Origin: Regnicoccus frigidus | Lineage (GTDB): Bacteria > Cyanobacteriota > Cyanobacteriia > PCC-6307 > Cyanobiaceae | Reading direction: 5' to 3' | DNA: 21,785 bases | NCBI GenBank assembly: GCA_025194985.1 | Contig: JAOANE010000057.1 | Coordinates: forward strand, 1 to 21,785 | In this document: positions 8,208 through 15,724 of the stretch, piece by piece | How the letters are laid out: each line of letters begins with the position of its first letter | Numbering within the stretch: the stretch's first letter is position 1 | Program-made: the position numbers and the translations under genes | The notes under the pieces: model-generated | What the model saw: the letters and a program-made list of their open reading frames with translations, nothing else | What the model was told of the DNA's origin: nothing | The model's database searches: none

Positions 8208-9397
8208 GCGCCCCGCGGCTCGAGATCGATCTCGGCCGCCTCCAGCACAACGCCATCACCCTGGTGAGGCGCCTGGCACGCCAGGGCATTTCGGTTTCGG
8301 GCGTGAGCAAGGCCGTTCTCGGACTGCCGGAGATCGTGCACCTCTGGCTGGCCGCCGGGGTGAGCTCGATCGGGGATTCACGCCTCGAAACGATTGAAGC
8401 CATGGCGCATGCGGGCATCACAGCTCCACTGCTGTTGATCCGCACGCCCATGCTCAGCCAGGTGGAACGGGTCGTGGCCCATGCCGCCACCAGCTGCAAC
8501 AGCGAACCCGTGGTAATCAAAGCCCTGGCAGCGGCGGCCTTGCGCCAAAGGCGGCGCCATGGCGTGTTGCTGATGGTGGAACTCGGTGATCTGCGCGAGG
8601 GGATCCTGCCGCCTGATCTGACGGCAATCGCCGAACTCACCCTGGGCCTGCCGTCGCTGCGGCTGGTGGGGATCGGCAGCAACCTGGGCTGCCAGCACGG
8701 GGTGGCGGCCGATGCCGACAACATGGGCGAACTCTCGGCCCTGGCCAACGCCCTGGAAGCCCGCTTCGGCATCAGCCTGGAGCTGATTTCAGGCGGGAAT
8801 TCCGCCAATCTCCCCTGGCTGGAGCAAGGCGGAGCACCCGGCCGGATCAACCATCTGCGCCTGGGCGAGGCCCTGCTGCTGGGCCGCGAACCCCTGGGCC
8901 GCACCGCTATCCCCGGCCTCCACACCGACGCCTTCAAGCTGGTGGGTGAACTGATCGAAGTGAAAACCAAGCCAACCCGGCCCTGGGGCAGGCAAGGCCT
9001 CACCAGCTTCAGCGACGAAAGCCCCCGCCAACCTTCCTTACGCGAAGACCGGGGCCTGCGGCAGCGTGGCTTGTTAGCCCTTGGCCTTCAGGACGTTGAT
9101 CCTGCCGGTCTGGAGCCGCCGCCGGGCGTTTCAATCGTGGGAGCCAGCAGCGATCACCTGGTGGTGGAGGCTGATCATCCCCTGAGCGTGGGCGAGGAAC
9201 TGAGCTTCTCACCGAACTACAGCGCCCTGTTGCGTGCCATGACAAGCCTGTTTGTGGAGCGCCTGTGCATCGACGGAGAAGCCAAGGCTCCCAGAGGAGC
9301 GGCAGCCTCTACGGCTCAAGCACCAAGGCCGGGGAGTCAACCAGGGACGACTCTGGAGGGAGATTCGGAACGAGCGCTAGTCGCGACTACAAGCTGA
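8204..9397 (+). CDS. Alanine/ornithine racemase (Orr) family PLP-dependent enzyme
   Basis: A 397-residue fold-type III PLP enzyme. The PLP lysine is K36 in SGVSKAVLG, the family counterpart of VTKG in ornithine racemase Orr. Other matches to the Orr/YhfX group are GDSRLE, VELGDLREG, GIGSNLGC, ISGGNSANL (phosphate binding), LRLGEALLLGRE, GLQDVDP and GASSDHL. It is not the housekeeping alanine racemase. The substrate cannot be read from sequence: ornithine, alanine, glutamate or an N-acylated amino acid are all possible. The start is GTG at 8204, overlapping the upstream TGA as GTGA. The last 37 or so residues (A/P/S/T-rich) go beyond the family's usual end after YSALLRAMTS. Coupling to a DUF1611 gene suggests both act on the same D-amino acid. 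Confidence 0.88.
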   Translation: MSAPRLEIDLGRLQHNAITLVRRLARQGISVSGVSKAVLGLPEIVHLWLAAGVSSIGDSRLETIEAMAHAGITAPLLLIRTPMLSQVERVVAHAATSCNSEPVVIKALAAAALRQRRRHGVLLMVELGDLREGILPPDLTAIAELTLGLPSLRLVGIGSNLGCQHGVAADADNMGELSALANALEARFGISLELISGGNSANLPWLEQGGAPGRINHLRLGEALLLGREPLGRTAIPGLHTDAFKLVGELIEVKTKPTRPWGRQGLTSFSDESPRQPSLREDRGLRQRGLLALGLQDVDPAGLEPPPGVSIVGASSDHLVVEADHPLSVGEELSFSPNYSALLRAMTSLFVERLCIDGEAKAPRGAAASTAQAPRPGSQPGTTLEGDSERALVATTS

Positions 9398-9477
9398 ACG
9401 GCACCGAACAAGCAGAAGTCAAATAAACAAATCACGGCTTTGTCTGATAATCAGCAAGGAAAGAGTGCAGGATCCAC

Positions 9478-9776
9478 ATGTAATCGTCACTTGACGATAA
9501 CCAGCGGAGATCGACGCCAGCACTGGGATTGTCAAGCTGGACATTGAATTTTGCCGCCAGCCCCACCCCCGAACGGACCGAACTGACAGGACGGCCCTTG
9601 CTCCCGTGGCCAGTGGCCGAGGGAGACGAACGGCAAGAATCCGCCATACGGAGCAGGTCAGACTTGAGGAAATACCGCAAATCCATCGGCAAGCAAGCTA
9701 GAGCCAAGCCAGAACGACAGCTAAAACTTGACAGAACCACTGAACAATGGTAGGTATTGTCAAGTGACGAAGACAT
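9478..9776. repeat. 299-bp segment bounded by 22-bp imperfect inverted repeats (possible MITE-like remnant)
   Basis: The left end 9478-9499 and the reverse complement of 9755-9776 agree at 19 of 22 positions, including an unbroken 12-base core TCGTCACTTGAC (9484-9495 and 9759-9770 inverted). The interior is AT-rich relative to genes and encodes nothing recognisable. Size and termini would fit a miniature inverted-repeat element or the ends of a decayed insertion sequence. No target-site duplication is evident. The core is itself partly palindromic (TCGTCA-CT-TGACGA on the left), so two copies of a regulator site are the main alternative. Confidence 0.35.
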
Positions 9777-10022
9777 TCAATTAATGTTCAGGCCTTAGGC
9801 GCGCTCGCTCAAGGCACATACAGTTAAAAGAATTCACGCAAAAAATGTAGCCTTAAGTTCAACTGCAACTCCAGCAACTGGCAGCTCAGTTTCCTCTAGA
9901 ATCCACACTACTTCACTTTTGAGCGAATGAAACTTGATCAGCACGTTTCCAATGGCTCAACTTCACAAAATACCAAATCTTGCATGTTTACTTGATTGGC
10001 CGTCCCACAAAGTCCTCAGCGA

Positions 10023-10048
10023 CAGAATCCTGTAAACCACGGATTCTG
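10023..10048 (+). promoter_or_regulatory. Hairpin upstream of sps
   Basis: CAGAATCC (10023-10030) and GGATTCTG (10041-10048) form a perfect 8-bp stem with a 10-base loop, ending 48 bases before the sps start codon. There is no following T-run, so it is unlikely to be a terminator. It may be an operator or a structure in the mRNA leader. Confidence 0.4.
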
Positions 10049-10096
10049 CCCAAGAGCAGCAAGTGTTGAGGAAGATTGTAAGCGATAAGCACATCA

Positions 10097-12253
10097 ATGC
10101 CAGCAGACCGCCCCCTCTTCATCCTGCTGATCAGCGTTCACGGCCTAATCCGTGGGGAGAATCTCGAACTCGGCCACGATGCCGATACTGGCGGTCAGAC
10201 GAAATACGTTGTGGAGCTGGCCAGAGCCCTGGCCAGGCACGTTGACATTGAGCAGGTCGATCTGATCACCAGGCGGGTGGTGGATGCCTCCGTGAGCGAC
10301 GACTACGCCAAACCAATCGAAGAATTGGCAGACAAAGCCCGCATTGTGCGCCTCGAAGCAGGCCCTGCGGCCTACATCGCCAAGGAAAGCCTCTGGCCCC
10401 ATCTCGATACGTTGGCGGACAACGTCTTCGAGTGGATGTACAACCAGCCGCGCCTGCCCGACATCATTCACACCCACTACGCCGATGCCGGCTATGTGGG
10501 GGTGCGGCTGTCGAAGGCCACCGGCATCCCCCTGATCCACACCGGCCACTCTCTCGGGCGTGATAAGTGGCGGCGGCTGATGGCGATGGGCACCACGATC
10601 GAGCAGATCGAAGAGCGTTATCACATGGCTGAGCGTTTTTCTGCCGAAGAAAATGTTCTCGCTAATGCCGAGCTGATCATCACCAGCACACGTAATGAAA
10701 TGGAGGATCAATATGGCCTCTACGACTACTACACTCCGGAGAAGATGGCGGTGATTCCGCCTGGGACCGATCTCAAGCTGTTTCATCCCGCCAGCAAGAA
10801 AGACTCCCCCTGCCAGCTCGCCCCAACCCTGGATCGACTGCTCAAGGATCCAACCAAGCCGATGATTCTGGCGCTCTGCCGGCCTGATCCGCGCAAGAAT
10901 CTGCTCACCTTGGTGGAAGCCTATGGCGAATCCCCCAGCCTGCAACAGCTGGCCAATCTGGTGATAGTGGCTGGCAACCGCGATGACATCCGCGACCTTG
11001 GCGACAATGCCCAGGGTGTGTTTGCCGAGCTGCTGTTGGCGATCGATCTGCACGAGCTCTATGGCCTGGCGGCACTTCCCAAGCATCACAACTCCGACGA
11101 CGTTCCAGGCATTTATCGGCAGGTTGCCGACTCGGGGGGGGTATTCATCAATCCAGCCCTGACCGAACCCTTCGGTCTCACCCTGCTGGAGGCGGCCGCC
11201 TGCGGACTACCGCTGGTGGCCACCGAGAACGGTGGCCCCGTCGACATCATCGGCAACTGCCGAAACGGGCTTCTGGTTGATCCACTCGATAAGGGGGCGA
11301 TCGCCAGTGCCCTGAAACAGTTGCTCACCGATCAGGCACTCTGGCAACGCTGCGCCAGCAACGGCCTTCGCCATGTCAAGACGCACTATTCCTGGGATGC
11401 CCATGCCAGCAGCTATCTGCAGCGGATCCGCCCGATCACCGATCGCCATCAGGCGCGCCGCGCCGTACCCGCTTCGTCCGGAAGGCAGATCGACCGCCGC
11501 CGCGCCCTGTTCACGGCCATCGACAACACACTGCTGGGTGATGTCGAAGCCCTGCGCGAATTCATCGAAACCGTGCGCCGCCACCGCCGCCAGTTCGTCT
11601 TCGGCATCGCCACCGGCCGCCGGCTTGATTCGGTCCTGAAGCTGATCCGGGCCTATGGCATCCCCAGCCCCGATGTGCTCATTACCAGCCTGGGAACAGA
11701 GATCCACTACTCAGCCCAGTTGTTCGGCGACATCGCCTGGAGCCACCACATCGACCACGTCTGGACGCCCAAGGTGTTGCGGCGCGTTCTGGAGGGCATT
11801 CCCGGCCTGAAGACCCAGGGCAAGGAAGAACAGAGTCGCTACAAACTCTCCTACTTCTACGATGCTGCAGAGGCCCCACCGCTGGTAGAAATTCAATCCA
11901 TCCTGCGCCAACGGGAACTCTCCGTGAATGCCATCTTGTCGTTCGGCCAGTATCTCGATGTGATTCCGGCCCGGGCCTCGAAAGGACAGGCGTTGCGCTA
12001 CGTGCTCAACCAGCGGCGGATCCCCCTGGAGCGCAGCCTGGTCACCGGGGGGTCCGGCGGCGATGAGGACATGCTGCGGGGCAACATGCTGGGCGTGGTT
12101 GTTTCCAATCGCCACTGGGAGGAACTCTCCAACCTTCGTGAGAATGAGCGTGTGTATTTTGCCCAGGGAGCCCACTGCAGGGGGATTCTTGAAGCCATTG
12201 AGCACTACAACTTCTTCTCCAGCAGGCCCCAGGATTTTGCCCCTTCGAGCTGA
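10097..12253 (+). CDS. sps: Sucrose-phosphate synthase with degenerate phosphatase-like C-terminal domain
   Basis: Makes sucrose-6-phosphate from a nucleotide-glucose and fructose-6-phosphate. It has 718 residues. The GT-B glucosyltransferase covers about 1-445: HGLIRGENLELG (15-26), TGGQTKY (31-37), GHS at 150-152 and the EX7E motif E357-PFGLTLL-E365. Residues about 465-718 form a sucrose-phosphate-phosphatase-like HAD domain. In that domain the DxDxT nucleophile motif reads A474-I-D-N-T, so the nucleophilic Asp is Ala, and the GDSGND motif reads G651-G-S-G-G-D. Phosphatase activity is therefore not expected, and a separate phosphatase should exist elsewhere. Cyanobacteria such as Synechocystis are known to carry similar non-functional domains, while others have active two-domain enzymes. 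The start is ATG at 10097. Amylosucrase follows after 197 bp. Confidence 0.95.
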   Translation: MPADRPLFILLISVHGLIRGENLELGHDADTGGQTKYVVELARALARHVDIEQVDLITRRVVDASVSDDYAKPIEELADKARIVRLEAGPAAYIAKESLWPHLDTLADNVFEWMYNQPRLPDIIHTHYADAGYVGVRLSKATGIPLIHTGHSLGRDKWRRLMAMGTTIEQIEERYHMAERFSAEENVLANAELIITSTRNEMEDQYGLYDYYTPEKMAVIPPGTDLKLFHPASKKDSPCQLAPTLDRLLKDPTKPMILALCRPDPRKNLLTLVEAYGESPSLQQLANLVIVAGNRDDIRDLGDNAQGVFAELLLAIDLHELYGLAALPKHHNSDDVPGIYRQVADSGGVFINPALTEPFGLTLLEAAACGLPLVATENGGPVDIIGNCRNGLLVDPLDKGAIASALKQLLTDQALWQRCASNGLRHVKTHYSWDAHASSYLQRIRPITDRHQARRAVPASSGRQIDRRRALFTAIDNTLLGDVEALREFIETVRRHRRQFVFGIATGRRLDSVLKLIRAYGIPSPDVLITSLGTEIHYSAQLFGDIAWSHHIDHVWTPKVLRRVLEGIPGLKTQGKEEQSRYKLSYFYDAAEAPPLVEIQSILRQRELSVNAILSFGQYLDVIPARASKGQALRYVLNQRRIPLERSLVTGGSGGDEDMLRGNMLGVVVSNRHWEELSNLRENERVYFAQGAHCRGILEAIEHYNFFSSRPQDFAPSS

Positions 12254-12289
12254 TCAAGCCGAGCCCAAACCGGAATCCTTTCTAGCGTT

Positions 12290-12355
12290 CAGCCATCCGC
12301 TTTCGGTCATCCTCCTTCATCTATCAGATCCAGCGATCAGATCCAGCCATCCGCT
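12290..12355 (+). repeat. Short direct repeats between sps and ams
   Basis: ATCAGATCCAGC occurs at 12323-12334 and again at 12336-12347 (13-base period). CAGCCATCCGCT occurs at 12290-12301 and 12344-12355. Together they make a repeat-rich spacer between the two sucrose genes. The function is unknown; slippage or a multi-site regulator are both possible. Confidence 0.5.
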
Positions 12356-12450
12356 CCAGCCCTGGCTTCGGGCGTCGGTTATAGAACGTCCGCCTAGTGC
12401 CGTTCGATTGAGCCAGCACCCCACCAGATCAGCTCTCCCCCTTGTCTTGA

Positions 12451-14406
12451 ATGTACGAACAAGTTTCCCATTCCCTGCTGAATTCGATCCTCAACGATCT
12501 CAAGCCCGAAATTCGCCGCCAAGACCTACGCCATTTCTACACACGGCTGGGGGCAAATTTCTATGCCATCCACTCCCTGTTCAGCACGCTCTACGGCCAC
12601 CGCGATGATTTCAACATCCAGATCCTAAATCTGGTTGAAACGATGGCGACGGGCTACATCCAACGCAGCGCCGAGTTGGAGGAGCTCGACATGGAGCGGG
12701 AGCGTGACCACAACTGGTTTCTCTCCCAGAAGTGGGTGGGGATGGCTCTTTACACCAATGGGTTCGCCGAAAACCTGGAAGACCTGCTCCACAACAGGAT
12801 CGGCTACCTCCAGGAGCTGGGCATCAACATGGTGCACATCATGCCGATTCTGAAATGTCCAGTTGGCCAGAGTGATGGTGGTTATGCCGTAAGCGACTTC
12901 CGGCAGATCGATGAGCGCGTGGGAACACTCAACACATTTCGCCAAGTGGCTGATGAGTTTCGCAAGCGCGAGATCCTGCTGGTTCATGACATCATTTTGA
13001 ATCACACCTCCGATGAACACGCGTGGGCCCAGAAGGCCAAGGCAGGGGAGACTCACTACCAGGATTATTACTACACTTTCGAAGATCGGCGGATTCCCGA
13101 TATCTACGAGCAAAGCATGCCGCAGGTGTTCCCTGGAACCGATCCCGGCAACTTCACCTGGAGTGGGGAGATGCAGCGCTGGGTGATGAGTGTGTTTCAT
13201 CACTACCAGTGGGACCTGAATTACTCCAATCCAGAGGTGCTGATCCAGATCGTCGATATCATTCTGTTCTGGGCCAATCAGGGTGTCGATGTGCTCCGCC
13301 TTGATGCGGTGGCCTTTCTCTGGAAGCGGCTTGGCAGCACCTGCCAGAACGAACGCAAGGCCCACCTGATCCTGCAGCTGCTCAAAGACTGCTGCCAGGT
13401 CACCGCGCCGAGCGTGCTGTTCATCGCCGAGGCGATCGTGGCGCCGGTGGAAGTCACCAAATACTTTGGCGAAGATGCGATCGTGGCCAAGGAATGCGAG
13501 GTGGCCTACAACGCCACCTTGATGGCGTTGCTCTGGGATGCCACCGCCACCAAGAACGCCAAACTTCTCTGCCAGGGCCTCAAGAGCCTGCCAGGCAAGC
13601 TGGACCGGGCCACCTGGCTGAACTACGTCCGCTGCCATGACGACATCGGCTTCGGCTTTGATGATCAGGACATCCGGGCCGTCGGCTATGAACCCCGCGC
13701 CCACCGTCGTTTCCTCACCGACTATTTCACCGGCAGCTTCGACGGCCAGGCCAGGGGGCTGGCCTTCAACCGCGACGATGCCACAGGCGATGCCCGAATC
13801 TGCGGTTCGTTGGCTTCACTGGCGGGCCTGGAAACCGCACTGGAAGCCGACGATCAGGCCCTGATCCAAGCGGCCATCGACCGGATCTTGCTGCTGCACG
13901 GCGTGATCCTGTCCTTCGGTGGCATCCCGCTGATCTACAACGGAGACGCCATCGGCACCCTCAACGATTACAGCTTCTCCGATGATCCCAGCAAGAGCCA
14001 TGACAACCGCTGGGTGCACCGCAACAAGATCAATTGGAAACGGGCCGAGCGGCGCAACCAGGCGGGAACGGTGGAACACAGCCTGTTTGGGGCGATGCAA
14101 AAACTGATCGCCATCCGCAAGGAGATCCCCGCCTTCGCTGATTTCAACAACCGCGAACTGCTGCCCCTGGCGAATGATCATCTGCTCGGCATGGTGCGCT
14201 TCAACCCCCAGCGTCCCTCCGACCTGGTGGTGGTAATCGCCAATTTCGACAGCAGCGCCCATGGGATCGACCTGGAGACCCTCTCCCGCCATGGCCTGAA
14301 CCCAAGGGGCCGGCTGGTGGATCTCGCCAGCGGCCGCTCCCCACTCCTGCAGGACGGAGTTCTGGCCGTTGGCGGCCAGCAGTTCCACTGGCTAACCGAA
14401 ACCTGA
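12451..14406 (+). CDS. ams: Amylosucrase (GH13)
   Basis: Transfers glucose from sucrose to an alpha-1,4-glucan and releases fructose. It has 651 residues, close to the usual amylosucrase length. The N-terminal helical domain (about 1-88) precedes the (beta/alpha)8 barrel. Barrel motifs: SDGGYAVSDF (about 141-150), NHTSDEH (184-190), nucleophile D285 in VLRLDAVAF, acid/base E327 in AEAIV, and H396-D397-D398 in NYVRCHDDIG. Characteristic amylosucrase blocks are FQWDLNYSN-like YQWDLNYSN, GTLNDYSFSDDPSKS and NRWVHR. These favour amylosucrase over sucrose hydrolase or trehalose synthase. ATG at 12451 gives the expected N-terminus, although no Shine-Dalgarno site is visible. Location beside sps recalls the sucrose cluster of Synechococcus PCC 7002, but no fructokinase gene is adjacent here. 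It converges on the MOSC gene with 19 bp between stops. Confidence 0.95.
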   Translation: MYEQVSHSLLNSILNDLKPEIRRQDLRHFYTRLGANFYAIHSLFSTLYGHRDDFNIQILNLVETMATGYIQRSAELEELDMERERDHNWFLSQKWVGMALYTNGFAENLEDLLHNRIGYLQELGINMVHIMPILKCPVGQSDGGYAVSDFRQIDERVGTLNTFRQVADEFRKREILLVHDIILNHTSDEHAWAQKAKAGETHYQDYYYTFEDRRIPDIYEQSMPQVFPGTDPGNFTWSGEMQRWVMSVFHHYQWDLNYSNPEVLIQIVDIILFWANQGVDVLRLDAVAFLWKRLGSTCQNERKAHLILQLLKDCCQVTAPSVLFIAEAIVAPVEVTKYFGEDAIVAKECEVAYNATLMALLWDATATKNAKLLCQGLKSLPGKLDRATWLNYVRCHDDIGFGFDDQDIRAVGYEPRAHRRFLTDYFTGSFDGQARGLAFNRDDATGDARICGSLASLAGLETALEADDQALIQAAIDRILLLHGVILSFGGIPLIYNGDAIGTLNDYSFSDDPSKSHDNRWVHRNKINWKRAERRNQAGTVEHSLFGAMQKLIAIRKEIPAFADFNNRELLPLANDHLLGMVRFNPQRPSDLVVVIANFDSSAHGIDLETLSRHGLNPRGRLVDLASGRSPLLQDGVLAVGGQQFHWLTET

Positions 14407-14425
14407 GCCCCGTCACGCCGGCCAA

Positions 14426-15292
14426 TCAGCCCAGCAACACCACCGGATCCCCAAGCTTGAGGGCACCCGGCCGCAGCACCGAGAGCCGGATGCCTGCTTC
14501 CACCTTGTTATGGCGAGCGGTCGCCCGCAGGATTTCGAGGTTCTGAGGCAAGGCGCCCTGGGCCAGGGTGGTGACCACACAGCGCGGGCAGGCGTCGTCA
14601 ACCCGCAGCTCCAGTTGATCGCCCAGTCGCAGCGTGCGGCCGATCCAGCCCGCCTCCACAAAGCCTTCGGCGCCTGCTTCCGGCTCGATCAGCAGGTTGG
14701 GGCGGAAGCGCTCTGCAGCGAAATCGAGCCCAGGCGCCAGGGCCCGCAAACGCTCCAGGCTGGCGGTGGTGATGGCGTGGATCGGGCAGGAATCGAAGAA
14801 GGTGCCATGGGGCAGCACCAGTTCGTTGACCACGTTCTGGAAATCACGCTCCGGCACTTCAGGCCAGTACTGATCTAGGCTGGCGTCCTGCGGGGCGCGA
14901 TCGAGCAGGCTCACCTGGCGCCCAAGCAGGCCGGAGAGCCGCCTGGCCAGATCTGGGCCTGAGCTGAGCAGGTCGGGGCTTTCGGATTGTCCGTTGGCGA
15001 ACCCCACCGGCGTGATCGCCACCGGCGGGGGGAGCGCCTCAGCCTCGGGTTCCGCCAGATAGCGGGCCCGATAGCCGAGCAATTCACTCCAGAGGCGCGG
15101 GTTCTTGGCACTGGCCACCCGGGAGGTGGCGTGATCCCAGAGGGCCCAGCCGCGGTCACCGCAGCCCCCCCGTCTGTCAACCGAGAGGCACTGCAGCGAT
15201 TCCCCCAGCATCGATTTCACGGGGTAGCGCCAGAGCGCGGCCACCCGGCCCAGCAGCTGCGACGTGTCGCGTGAGACCAGCTCCGCGCCCAT
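14426..15292 (-). CDS. MOSC domain protein (YcbX/mARC-like)
   Basis: A 288-residue protein with an N-terminal MOSC_N beta-barrel (about 12-130, beginning VAALWRYPVKSM) and a C-terminal MOSC domain containing RFRPNLLIEP and DDACPRCVVTT. The conserved Cys (C235 or C238) in that last motif is expected to bind molybdenum cofactor, as in YcbX and mARC enzymes that reduce N-hydroxylated compounds. No ferredoxin domain is fused, so an outside electron donor is needed. The substrate is unknown. ATG at 15292 has GGAG four bases upstream; ATG at 15304 directly abuts AGAAGGA and is the alternative. The frame stays open to 15454, but those residues are not family-like. Confidence 0.88.
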   Translation of the reverse strand: MGAELVSRDTSQLLGRVAALWRYPVKSMLGESLQCLSVDRRGGCGDRGWALWDHATSRVASAKNPRLWSELLGYRARYLAEPEAEALPPPVAITPVGFANGQSESPDLLSSGPDLARRLSGLLGRQVSLLDRAPQDASLDQYWPEVPERDFQNVVNELVLPHGTFFDSCPIHAITTASLERLRALAPGLDFAAERFRPNLLIEPEAGAEGFVEAGWIGRTLRLGDQLELRVDDACPRCVVTTLAQGALPQNLEILRATARHNKVEAGIRLSVLRPGALKLGDPVVLLG

Positions 15293-15304
15293 TGTCTCCA
15301 CCAT

Positions 15305-15724
15305 TCCTTCTGCGGCCGACCGCCGTTGAAACCGGAACCATCCAAGCCCCAGCCTGGAGGCGACAACGTTCGCAGCAGACCGGAGCTGAAGCCGACTGAA
15401 ACCAGCCGTGACTATCTGCGTAGTCCCCCCCTCTGCCACTGGCCCGGCTACCACTGATCAGTCGACAACGCTTGATCCGCAGCAACTGCAGCAGGCCGTG
15501 GAACTCCGGCACCAACGCTTCACGCTCCGCCGCATCGCCCGGGCGCCACTGACACCACATGGCGAGCTGCCCGCGCGTTGCTGGTCGAAACCGCTGGCTA
15601 CCCCGCTACCTGGAGACCTGTAACGGCAGCAGGTGCCACATGGCTCTCGGTAACCTCAAGCCTCAGCAGTGCCTCAATCGGCTGCTGATCGCTGAATGAC
15701 CTGGTGAGAAAACACACCTAGGCA
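15305..15724. other. Intergenic region between the MOSC and alpha/beta hydrolase genes
   Basis: About 420 bases between divergently transcribed genes. A plus-strand frame 15408-15623 (71 codons, GTG start) contains LQQAVELRHQRFTLRRI, which looks mildly protein-like, but there is no ribosome site or recognised family. I leave it as a possible small ORF only. No RNA gene or convincing promoter was recognised. Confidence 0.4.

Larger units (their letters stand above)
9398..10096. other. AT-rich intergenic region upstream of sps
   Basis: About 700 bases, visibly poorer in G+C than the flanking genes. A minus-strand frame (9776-9432, 114 codons) and a plus-strand frame (9529-9753, 74 codons) are open, but neither has a ribosome site, recognisable domain or GC-rich third positions, so I do not call genes. 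The region holds the inverted-repeat element at 9478-9776 and the hairpin at 10023-10048. It must contain the promoter for sucrose-phosphate synthase, but I found no pair of -35/-10 boxes good enough to report. Confidence 0.6.

Noticed and set aside
9529..9753. 74-codon plus-strand ORF in the same gap
   Set aside because: It starts with TTG without a ribosome site and has no family resemblance; codon endings do not match the real genes.
9728..9757. Perfect TTGACA -35 box at 9728-9733 as a promoter
   Set aside because: No acceptable -10 box lies 16-18 bases downstream, and it is about 360 bases from the nearest gene start.
9432..9776. 114-codon minus-strand ORF in the gap before sps
   Set aside because: It has no ribosome site, no recognised domain and Ser-rich composition, and its ends fall within the two inverted repeats, so it is more likely a by-product of the repeat element.
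15408..15623. 71-codon plus-strand ORF between the MOSC and hydrolase genes
   Set aside because: Part of it looks protein-like, but there is no ribosome site or known family; kept only as a remark in the intergenic entry.
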